From Peribacillus loiseleuriae (GTDB lineage: Bacteria; Bacillota; Bacilli; Bacillales; DSM-1321): a stretch of DNA of 64,000 bases. Each line of letters opens with the position of its first letter. The first letter of the stretch is position 1. The notes below the pieces were generated by a model, which was not told the DNA's origin, searched no databases, and worked only from the letters and a program-made list of their open reading frames with translations. Shown piece by piece: positions 8,887 through 15,993 of the stretch. Location: contig NZ_LFZW01000001.1 in assembly GCF_001183985.1 (NCBI RefSeq), positions 4,181,578 through 4,245,577 of the forward strand, given 5' to 3'. Made by a program: the position numbers and the translations under genes.

Positions 8887-9519
8887 CTAAAAGAATGCTG
8901 TAAAAGCAAGCACTAAAATAATGACTCCACTCAAGATTGTTCCAAATTGGCCTAATGTAAATGAACCAATTCGGACATCTGCCAATTTGTACCCTAACTT
9001 AACACCTATCCAAACGCTTATGAAGCTCCCAAGTGCAGCTGTTAAGGAAATAGCAAGTGGTGAAAATCCAAGTAACCCAGCACCTAATCCATTCGTCAGT
9101 GCATTGGCTGATAATGCAATACCTAAAATCACTGCTTCCCCCCAACCAATTTCACCAGAATGATCGCAATCGGCAACTTCAGGTTTTTTTAGAATCCCTT
9201 TAATACTTTGGGACTGTATATTTGGCTCAGTAACTACCGCTGATGTACCTTTATTACGCGGTGCCGCCAATAGAATGATTCGAATCCCAATAATGACTAA
9301 TAAAAGAGCTCCGATGATAACAGGGAACATACCTGGAAGGATCTTGGAGAGCCACATTCCAAATGTAATTCCCACTATACTCATGAGAAAACAAATCACA
9401 GCTATTAATAGGTTTGCACCTAGCCCAACACGAATCTTGCGAATGCCATAAGAAATTCCTACTCCTAAATTATCTATACTTGATGAAACGGCAAAAGCCA
9501 AAATGATTAGCCAAGACAA
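8887..9519 (-). CDS. ytaF: Sporulation membrane protein YtaF (MntP-like fold)
   Basis: 210 residues with six predicted membrane helices in two halves of three. The N-terminal half begins WLIILAFAVSSSIDNLGVGISYGIRK and the second half repeats the pattern (GEAVILGIALSANALTNGLGAGL). The SIDN and SANALTNG positions match the conserved small and acidic residues of the MntP/YtaF superfamily of cation transporters. Between the halves is a soluble loop with DCDHSGEIGWGE. In Bacillus YtaF is a sporulation-associated integral membrane protein of uncertain substrate. It is monocistronic here. Confidence 0.85.
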   Translation of the reverse strand: MSWLIILAFAVSSSIDNLGVGISYGIRKIRVGLGANLLIAVICFLMSIVGITFGMWLSKILPGMFPVIIGALLLVIIGIRIILLAAPRNKGTSAVVTEPNIQSQSIKGILKKPEVADCDHSGEIGWGEAVILGIALSANALTNGLGAGLLGFSPLAISLTAALGSFISVWIGVKLGYKLADVRIGSFTLGQFGTILSGVIILVLAFTAFF

Positions 9520-9619
9520 TGTAAAAACACTCCTTATACTTTTTTACATTATATTGTTCCAATTGACAAAAATTGCTTGTTCATCTCAAAACTGTTGAGA
9601 AAAAATCAACCAACACTTC

Positions 9620-9735
9620 ATAAAGTGAAACTTCAATTTAGTGGGGGTTTTCTTCATCCTCCACCTAGGGGTTTCTCTCGTTTGGACGAATAACCTCGAG
9701 GTTTTGGGTTCTTACTGCCCGTTAATGCGGGATAA
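9620..9735 (+). repeat. IS200/IS605-like palindromic element, copy E1
   Basis: Starts with ATAAAGTGAAACTTC and AGTGGGGGTTTT, as in the copies at 36.3 and 48.5 kb, and ends TTACTGCCCGTTAATGCGGGATAAA-like. The central hairpin is partly degraded. The element ends about 12 bp before the ribosome binding site of the second HTH-YkvA gene, so it forms that gene's 5' region. Confidence 0.7.
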
Positions 9736-9759
9736 AAACCCATGAAGGAGTGAAAAGTG

Positions 9760-10422
9760 ATGTCGATGAAGAAAGACGAAGAGCAAAATCTTGGTTCCTT
9801 GATCAAAACATTGTTAAGGACGCGCTCCCTTTCCATGCGAAAGCTAAGTATGCTAACAAGTATTGATACCACGACAATATCCCGAATAGCCAATAATAAA
9901 CAAAAAGCAAAACCATCTCATTTACAACTGTTCGCACATCATTTAGGTATTCCTTTGGTCACATTAATACAGGCGGCTGGATACAATGTTGAACTACAGG
10001 AAAAGAACTCTCCTTCTGATTTGTCTATTTCAATCGATACAATCCAAGAAATTCTTGTCTCTTCTAATCATTTAGATTCTCAATTTAACCTAGATCAAAT
10101 TCATCATGAATTAGCGAAGTATGAACAATTTGCTCTTACAAAAGAAGGAGAGCATAAGATTATCGAGGAGTTTGAACGAAAGGTCGATCAAGTTAGTGGG
10201 GCAGGACCATTTATTAATGAATTAAATAATATGTACGCCAGGTATTGTGCAGAAAACATTTCGTCAAAAGAGCGTACAATCCTCGGTAGTGTTCTGTTAT
10301 ATTTTATTTTATCAACCGATATTATCCCCGATTACGTTTTTCCATTTGGTTATTTGGACGATTGCTTAGCCGTTCAAATCGGATTGGATCGACTTTCGAA
10401 ATTGGATAATAAACATCCATGA
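9760..10422 (+). CDS. HTH-XRE regulator fused to YkvA (DUF1232) domain, copy 2
   Basis: 220 residues and paralogous to the gene at 7561-8214 along its whole length. Residues 10-75 hold the helix-turn-helix (LSMRKLSMLTSIDTTTISRI) and residues about 160-210 the YkvA domain (YFILSTDIIPDYVFPFGYLDDCLAV). GGAG at 9747 is 9 nt from ATG 9760 and 6 nt from GTG 9757; either could start translation. The promoter and leader must lie in or beyond repeat element E1, directly upstream. Like its sister it is a candidate membrane-linked transcription factor of unknown target. Confidence 0.8.
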   Translation: MSMKKDEEQNLGSLIKTLLRTRSLSMRKLSMLTSIDTTTISRIANNKQKAKPSHLQLFAHHLGIPLVTLIQAAGYNVELQEKNSPSDLSISIDTIQEILVSSNHLDSQFNLDQIHHELAKYEQFALTKEGEHKIIEEFERKVDQVSGAGPFINELNNMYARYCAENISSKERTILGSVLLYFILSTDIIPDYVFPFGYLDDCLAVQIGLDRLSKLDNKHP

Positions 10423-10437
10423 GCATCTGATTCTAAC

Positions 10438-10530
10438 TAAAACGATGTAAAAGGTTCAGGTTCTAAAAATTGCATCACCTTATGAAGGTAGCGATGCGGA
10501 GCTGACTTTTTAGAAGTCCCGCCCCTTTTC
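10438..10530 (+). repeat. Interspersed repeat family B, copy 2
   Basis: Inverted partner of 8338-8415. It carries AAAAGGTTCAGGTTCTAAAA, CACCTTATGAAGGT, GCGGAGCTGACTTTT and GAAGTCCCGCCCCTTTTCCG. Related but more degraded copies occur near 40.24 and 43.94 kb. Confidence 0.7.
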
Positions 10531-10549
10531 CGCAAAAAAGAATTAGCAC

Positions 10550-10595
10550 TGCCTGATTCCTATTGCAAGTAAAGTGGGAATCAGGCAATTTTTAT
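10550..10595 (+). terminator. Rho-independent terminator
   Basis: TGCCTGATTCC and GGAATCAGGCA form a perfect 11-bp stem followed by ATTTTTATT, downstream of the second HTH-YkvA gene. Confidence 0.85.
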
Positions 10596-10806
10596 TACAT
10601 AGCACTTCCCAAACCGCAAGTCGCCGACCTACTCTCATACTGGTTTAGAAGCTTCTATTTCCAGCCGTCCTCAACATTTTTTTAGCTGCAGCGTTTCCCT
10701 ATACAGGAGCCTCACCTAACAGACCCCCTAAGAACAAGTAAACTCAAATCGCCACATAAAAACTTTGACAAATTGTCAACACCTAATGCAAATTTTTTTA
10801 CTTGAC
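10596..10806. other. Intergenic sequence with palindrome
   Basis: TTGACAAATTGTCAA at 10764-10778 is a perfect 15-nt palindrome close to the RodA stop codon. The tail GGAGCCTCACCTAAC near 10706-10721 recurs near 12.28 kb. Confidence 0.4.
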
Positions 10807-11967
10807 TCACATATTTTCATCCCTACTGAACATATATCTTTTTGATCGCATATTCACACTCAATACTAATCCTAACGCAATCATATTCGTTAATAGCGCA
10901 CTTCCTCCATAACTCAAAAAAGGCAGAGCGATTCCAGTAACCGGCATTAAGCCAATTGTCATCGAAATGTTTTGAAAGATTTGAAAGGTGATTAACCCAA
11001 TAACCCCCGCACAAATATATGTACCAAACATATTATTAGAATTAAAAGCAATAACCGTAATTCGGTAAATGAGAATAAAATACAAACTTATTAAAATAGA
11101 TGAGCCAATAAAACCAAATTCCTCTCCAACGACGGAGAAGATAAAATCCGTATGTGCTTCGGGAATTCTTCCGCTCTGGACTTGTGTTCCCTGATTAAAT
11201 CCACTTCCTCCCATACGTCCTGATCCAATTCCTAATATGGCTTGATTTAATTGATAGCCATAGCTTGAAGCATACTCTTGTGGACTTAGCCAGCCATAAA
11301 TTCTCTCCAATTGATGGGGCTTAATAACTTTTGAAAAAATTTCAAAAAAATGGTTGTGTAAATAGACGAGAAATCCAATTAAAGCTGTAAAACAAGAAGC
11401 TAAGAGAGCAATCATTTTGAATGATATTCCTGAGGTAAGAATTAAACTGAATGTGATGGCAGCAATGACAAGTGCTGAGCCTAGATCAGGCTGGACCAAT
11501 ATTAAATAGAACGGAATCATCGTGAGCACAACAATTTTTATTGTAGTTAGAATACTCTCTTTGAAGGAAAGCTCTCGTTTTGCTAACCGATGTAAAACAG
11601 TTGCTAAATAGATAAGTAAAAACACTTTCATAAACTCTGATGGCTGTAGCTCAAAAAAGCCAAAGCTAATCCATCTAGTAGCCCCGTTTTTAAACGTTCC
11701 GAAAAAATGAACGAGAATTAATAGACCGATCCCTACAGAATACAATGGGGCTGCCAATCTTTCTAGCAATTCAAAATCAAATTTCGCTACCGCTACCATT
11801 ACCACAACGCCGATGAAATACCAAATCACCTGTCTTTTCACAAAATAAAAAGGGTCATGTGTTTCATATTGGCCTGATCCACTGTAAACAGCTAGTAAAC
11901 TGTAAATAAATATACAGAATAAAGTAAATAACAATATAGAATCGAACTGTTGTTCCTTTTTGTTCAA
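10807..11967 (-). CDS. rodA: SEDS peptidoglycan glycosyltransferase, RodA type
   Basis: 386 residues with about ten membrane helices. The SEDS signature is clear: WISFGFFELQPSEFMKVFLL at about 95-115, LVQPDLGSALV at about 155-165 with the catalytic Asp, RIPEAHTDFIFSVVGEEFGFIG at about 265-288, and GLMPVTGIALPFLSYGGSALL near the C-terminus. The family polymerises lipid II with a class B PBP partner. The EAHTDFIFSVVGEE form and length fit RodA (lateral wall) better than FtsW or SpoVE. The start is TTG 11967 with GGTG 8 nt upstream. It is monocistronic. Bacilli usually have several paralogues, so the precise role is inferred. Confidence 0.85.
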   Translation of the reverse strand: MNKKEQQFDSILLFTLFCIFIYSLLAVYSGSGQYETHDPFYFVKRQVIWYFIGVVVMVAVAKFDFELLERLAAPLYSVGIGLLILVHFFGTFKNGATRWISFGFFELQPSEFMKVFLLIYLATVLHRLAKRELSFKESILTTIKIVVLTMIPFYLILVQPDLGSALVIAAITFSLILTSGISFKMIALLASCFTALIGFLVYLHNHFFEIFSKVIKPHQLERIYGWLSPQEYASSYGYQLNQAILGIGSGRMGGSGFNQGTQVQSGRIPEAHTDFIFSVVGEEFGFIGSSILISLYFILIYRITVIAFNSNNMFGTYICAGVIGLITFQIFQNISMTIGLMPVTGIALPFLSYGGSALLTNMIALGLVLSVNMRSKRYMFSRDENM

Positions 11968-12557
11968 TGAATTTTCACCACTCCTACAAAATTTTAAATC
12001 GACACTTCACAATTTGTTAAAGTGAGCATTGACTCTAGATTGAGGCATAAAAAAAACACGATCTTATGAAAGATGTGTACACGAATACTAGATCTAGCAA
12101 TCCACAATGCTAGAGTTAGAGTATATAAACGTCCATACAATTCAGCAATCGTTGAGCTTTTGCACTATGCGGTTTAGCATGTTCCAGCTACATAAAAAAC
12201 ACCTTATGTCGATGGTTCCTGTTGACCCATTGGCGTCTTTGAACGTTTCTAGGAGCAGCATATCTCCAGCATAGGAGCCTCATCTAACTAAAATAATCGT
12301 CTATTCACTTATCAACTACATCCTAATTGTTACATCTAAGGTTGTCAACATTATTTCAGGAAGTTACTCACTACAAAGCAAACATCCTATTTGAAAAGAG
12401 GCCGACAATTGCACAATCGATTCATACACCTCATCGTTCAAGTCATGCCAAACATTAATACCAAAACTCATTTCTAATGAGTAAATACCGAAAGTAAAAT
12501 GCGTGTATCATATTAGGTATGTTTTCAAATAATTGTTGCATCTATAGTATTGACCCA
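11968..12557. other. Long gene-free stretch
   Basis: No gene is supportable. The stretch near 12,230-12,295 shares the tail 'CATAGGAGCCTCATCTAAC' with 10,700-10,721, suggesting another short repeat. The minus strand downstream of the phosphodiesterase shows no continuation of its missing C-terminal domain. Confidence 0.4.
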
Positions 12558-13697
12558 CTATTTATTTCTTAAATATTTTAAAGTATCTAGATGCACTTTT
12601 TCCATCAGATTTACAATTGTATCATCAACTGGAACTAGTGGTATCAATCTGTCGTTAACCGTTTTGTAAATTGGTTGCAAGGATGATTGTTTGTTTGTAA
12701 CAACCCAGACACCATTCTTTTTTTTCAATGATAAATCAATGATCCCAAGATGATTCCCCCAATAACCTGCTTGAACACCAGCTGTTCCATTGATTGTTCC
12801 TTTATCTAGATCAACACCTTTTTTAACTGATTTTAGGTCTTTGTCCGGAAATTGTAAATGACTATGTCCATAAAGAATAGCATCGATTCCTGGCACCGTA
12901 CTTAAGGAATAAACAGAGTTCCCTGCTTTTTGTCTTAGTCCCTTATCCGCTTCTAGGGCTACGTGGGCAAGGGTAATAATAATATCTGCTCCCTGCTCTT
13001 TCATAATCGGAACAAAATGCTCTGCGGTTTTCTGCATGTTTTTGACCTTCAATTCGCCATGGAAATATTCTTTATTCCATTCTGCAACAATCGGAGTTAA
13101 AAGACCAATCACACCCACTCTAACCAGATGTTTCTTTCCATTTGTATCGATTAACTCTTTATTGATAATTGTATAAGGGATTAAAAAATTAACATCATCA
13201 TCCTCACAGTCATTATGATCATCTATATAGATATTTGCATTTACATACGGAAAATTTGCTCCTTTCAAACTCTCCCTGAGAAATCCAAGACCGTAATTGA
13301 ACTCGTGGTTACCTAGTGTACCAACATCGTACTGTAACAAATTCATCACTTTATAAACTGGATGAATATACATTTGATCAGACTTATAGCTTCTTAAGGC
13401 ATATTCACCAAGAGCGTTTCCTTCGAGCGCATCACCAATATCAAACAAGAGCGTATTTGCTCTTTCCATTCTTGAAAACTTAATTAAAGAAGCAACCCTT
13501 GCAAGACCAAATTTCACCGTGCCCTTGCCCTTTTTATAGTCATAATCTAACATATTAGCGTGTAAATCAGTCGTTTCCATGACCCTTAATTGGATGGTTG
13601 CCTGTGATGATTCTCTTACCTTTGTACTATACAATACAGCAAGTAATAAAAAAGGTAATAAGAAGAACACTGTCAAAATCACTATCTTTCTCTTCAC
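12558..13697 (-). CDS. Membrane-anchored metallophosphoesterase, CpdB/5'-nucleotidase type, lacking C-terminal domain
   Basis: 379 residues from GTG 13697, with GGGGTG 8 nt upstream. A hydrophobic N-terminal segment (residues 4-24) anchors or exports it; no twin-arginine motif is present. The calcineurin-like domain is intact: METTDLHANM and DIGDALEGN (metal ligands), GNHEFNYGL, ITLAHVALE and YGHSHLQFP. Such enzymes hydrolyse 2',3'-cyclic nucleotides or 5'-nucleotides outside the membrane. The protein stops at HLDTLKYLRNK, where family members enter the substrate-binding 5'-nucleotidase C-terminal domain. That domain is missing, so activity or specificity may be altered. It is divergent from tatC. 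Confidence 0.8.
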   Translation of the reverse strand: MKRKIVILTVFFLLPFLLLAVLYSTKVRESSQATIQLRVMETTDLHANMLDYDYKKGKGTVKFGLARVASLIKFSRMERANTLLFDIGDALEGNALGEYALRSYKSDQMYIHPVYKVMNLLQYDVGTLGNHEFNYGLGFLRESLKGANFPYVNANIYIDDHNDCEDDDVNFLIPYTIINKELIDTNGKKHLVRVGVIGLLTPIVAEWNKEYFHGELKVKNMQKTAEHFVPIMKEQGADIIITLAHVALEADKGLRQKAGNSVYSLSTVPGIDAILYGHSHLQFPDKDLKSVKKGVDLDKGTINGTAGVQAGYWGNHLGIIDLSLKKKNGVWVVTNKQSSLQPIYKTVNDRLIPLVPVDDTIVNLMEKVHLDTLKYLRNK

Positions 13698-14194
13698 CAG
13701 TACCGCACCCCATTTTTGATAAATACGAGACAATAATTTGAAATAGTTATCTTATTGTCCCTAAATTTATCAAAAATAAAACCACCATTTCGATCTTAAT
13801 TGTTCTTTGCCCTTCTTTCTATCACAAATGCTAATATATGTGCATTCGAAATCATCAAAAAACCGGGAGAGGTTGGGGTGAAAAAAGTATTCAACGTAGC
13901 CAAAATAGTATTTTATCTTCTAGAGAATATATAAAATCCAAGAAAAAAGATAGTCAATAACTTGCTTTGATTTTATATTATGAACGTCTGATTTTGGTTA
14001 TATTCGTACATTTAAAAGAACTCTTATATTTACATATCGTTCAAACAAGTCAGAACCATTACTTACCATTAAAAGACAATATTTTGAGCAATAGATAGCA
14101 ATCAAATATAAAATTTGAAGCAATGAAATTAGTGGGCTATTATTCAATAAGGAAAAGACAATTATCTTTTAATAGGAAGGTGTGGCGGATTACT
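13698..14194. other. Divergent intergenic region
   Basis: Lies between the phosphodiesterase and tatC. A GTG-started 18-codon frame (13878-13934, VKKVFNVAKIVFYLLENI) has a weak GAGAGG upstream. No tatA was found here, although tatA normally precedes tatC. Confidence 0.3.
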
Positions 14195-14935
14195 TTGGTT
14201 GAAAAAAAATTTGATGTAATAGAACATCTAGATGAATTACGTAAAAGATTGATCATTTCTGCTTTAGCTTTCTTAGTATTTCTAATTATAGGGTTTATGT
14301 ATGTAAAAAATATTTATCTCTTTTTAATGGGAAATCTTGATTACAAATTGCTTATTCTAGGACCTAGTGATATTATGTGGATCTATTTTCACATCGCATC
14401 CTTAGTAGCAATTGCAGGAACGATACCAGTTACAGCCTGGCAAGTTTGGTTGTTTGTAAGACCTGCTTTAAAATCACATGAAAGAAAAGCAGTTTTAGCC
14501 TATATACCGGGGGTATTTATTCTTTTTATTTGCGGATTGGCATTTGGCTATTACTTCATATTCCCAAACATCCTAAGTTTTCTTATCAATCTAGGAAGCG
14601 ACTTAATGACAACATCCTTCACAGCTGACAAATACTTCAGCTTTTTAATAAATATTACTTTGCCATTTGGTATCGCTTTCGAACTACCTCTCGTAATGAT
14701 GTTTTTAACTACACTAGGAATTGTAAATCCTTATACAGTAGCTAAGTTAAGAAAATATGCCTATTTCATTTTGGTGATTATTGCTTCTATGATCTCGCCA
14801 CCTGAATTTATTTCCCATATTTCAGTAGCTGTTCCATTAATTCTTATATATGAAATAAGTGTTTTCCTATCTAAGTTCGTTTATAAACAAAAGCAAAAAA
14901 GGTATAAAGTTGACAAATGCAAAAGCATTGACTAA
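14195..14935 (+). CDS. tatC: Twin-arginine translocase subunit TatC
   Basis: 246 residues with six membrane helices. It is the Tat receptor component that binds RR signal peptides of folded proteins. KFDVIEHLDELRKRLI is the conserved N-terminal cytoplasmic motif, and LILGPSDIMWIYF, FVRPALKSHERK and FTADKYFSFLINITLPFGIAFELPLVMMFL follow B. subtilis TatCd closely. The start is taken as TTG 14195 (L-V-E-K-K-F), with AGGAAGGTG about 11 nt before it, because this aligns with family starts; the frame is open further upstream. No tatA lies next to it. In B. subtilis tatCd travels with tatAd and the Tat-exported phosphodiesterase PhoD. Confidence 0.92.
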   Translation: MVEKKFDVIEHLDELRKRLIISALAFLVFLIIGFMYVKNIYLFLMGNLDYKLLILGPSDIMWIYFHIASLVAIAGTIPVTAWQVWLFVRPALKSHERKAVLAYIPGVFILFICGLAFGYYFIFPNILSFLINLGSDLMTTSFTADKYFSFLINITLPFGIAFELPLVMMFLTTLGIVNPYTVAKLRKYAYFILVIIASMISPPEFISHISVAVPLILIYEISVFLSKFVYKQKQKRYKVDKCKSID

Positions 14936-15184
14936 TAATATAAGCTTATAATAAGTCCACAAAATAAACATTGAGTTGATTGTAGATATGATTTTAGATA
15001 TATTGAAAAAACATCAACTAGGTGGTTTTTTATTATATTCAGAACAATTTCTGGATTTTTTTCCAATTTTGTGGTTTTTGATGCCATGACCACAGAATAA
15101 CAAATTTCCCGTTTTTCACAACTGTAATAATAATTTAATCATTGTGTAGATCTATTCAAGGAAATTGAAGCAAAGGATGATTGT

Positions 15185-15766
15185 ATGAATTACGAATTAT
15201 TTAAAAGCATCCATAATCTATCTGGCCATAGTCAGGTATTAGATAACTTTATGGTATTTATTACGAATAATGCTATTTACATGTTTGCGTTGGCACTTTT
15301 AATTCTTTGGATATTTGGTGGTAAAACCATAAAACGTGCTGTATTATATGCCGGAGGAACAGGACTTATTGCGTTAGTCGTAAATGTTCTTATTGCTCAA
15401 ATTTACTATGAGCCACGTCCATTTGTCACCCATCACGTCCAAACCTTGATTCCTCATGTTGCGGATTCTTCATTTCCTAGTGATCATTCGACAGGCGCTT
15501 TTACGATTGCAATCGCCATGTGGTTTCGTTGTAAAAACATCGGTATCCCAATGTTTATTTTAGCCCTATTAACAGGTTTTTCTCGCATCTGGGCGGGACT
15601 TCATTATCCGTTTGACGTAGTAGGCAGTTTAATTGTCGCAGTTGTCGTATCTTATGTGATTGTAAAATTATCAAGATTATTCGATCCACTTATCAACTGG
15701 ATTATTTCTACCTATGACTCGATTTTTGGCAAAAAAAACAGATCTAATAAATCTTCTCGAACTTAA
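15185..15766 (+). CDS. bcrC: Undecaprenyl-diphosphate phosphatase, PAP2 type
   Basis: 193 residues, five or so membrane helices. It dephosphorylates undecaprenyl pyrophosphate outside the membrane, recycling the cell-wall lipid carrier and giving bacitracin resistance. The three PAP2 motifs are visible: EPRPF at about 78, FPSDHSTG at about 97-104, and SRIWAGLHYPFDV at about 137-149 with the catalytic His. The start MNYELFKSIHNLSGHSQVLDNFM matches B. subtilis BcrC. AAAGGATG lies 5 nt before the ATG. Single gene followed by a strong terminator. Confidence 0.93.
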   Translation: MNYELFKSIHNLSGHSQVLDNFMVFITNNAIYMFALALLILWIFGGKTIKRAVLYAGGTGLIALVVNVLIAQIYYEPRPFVTHHVQTLIPHVADSSFPSDHSTGAFTIAIAMWFRCKNIGIPMFILALLTGFSRIWAGLHYPFDVVGSLIVAVVVSYVIVKLSRLFDPLINWIISTYDSIFGKKNRSNKSSRT

Positions 15767-15773
15767 AACTTTA

Positions 15774-15815
15774 AAAAAAGAAGGAAACGATGTAACAAGC
15801 CGTTTCCTTCTTTTT
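15774..15815 (+). terminator. Rho-independent terminator of bcrC
   Basis: AAGAAGGAAACG and CGTTTCCTTCTT form a 12-bp stem followed by TTTTTT. The A-run on the other side makes it potentially bidirectional. Confidence 0.9.
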
Positions 15816-15993
15816 TTAATTTAAGGAATATTGATAGTTAAAACCGGATAGCCTTTTTCGAATATCTAGCACCTTAATAAAGACTTACTCATTAATGCTA
15901 ACTTTACGATTGAGCGGAACAAGTAAGTTTTTTGTTAATTGATAGTATGATTTTAGATATTTTCTCACTTTCACGGAAATTAAAGAAGCATGA

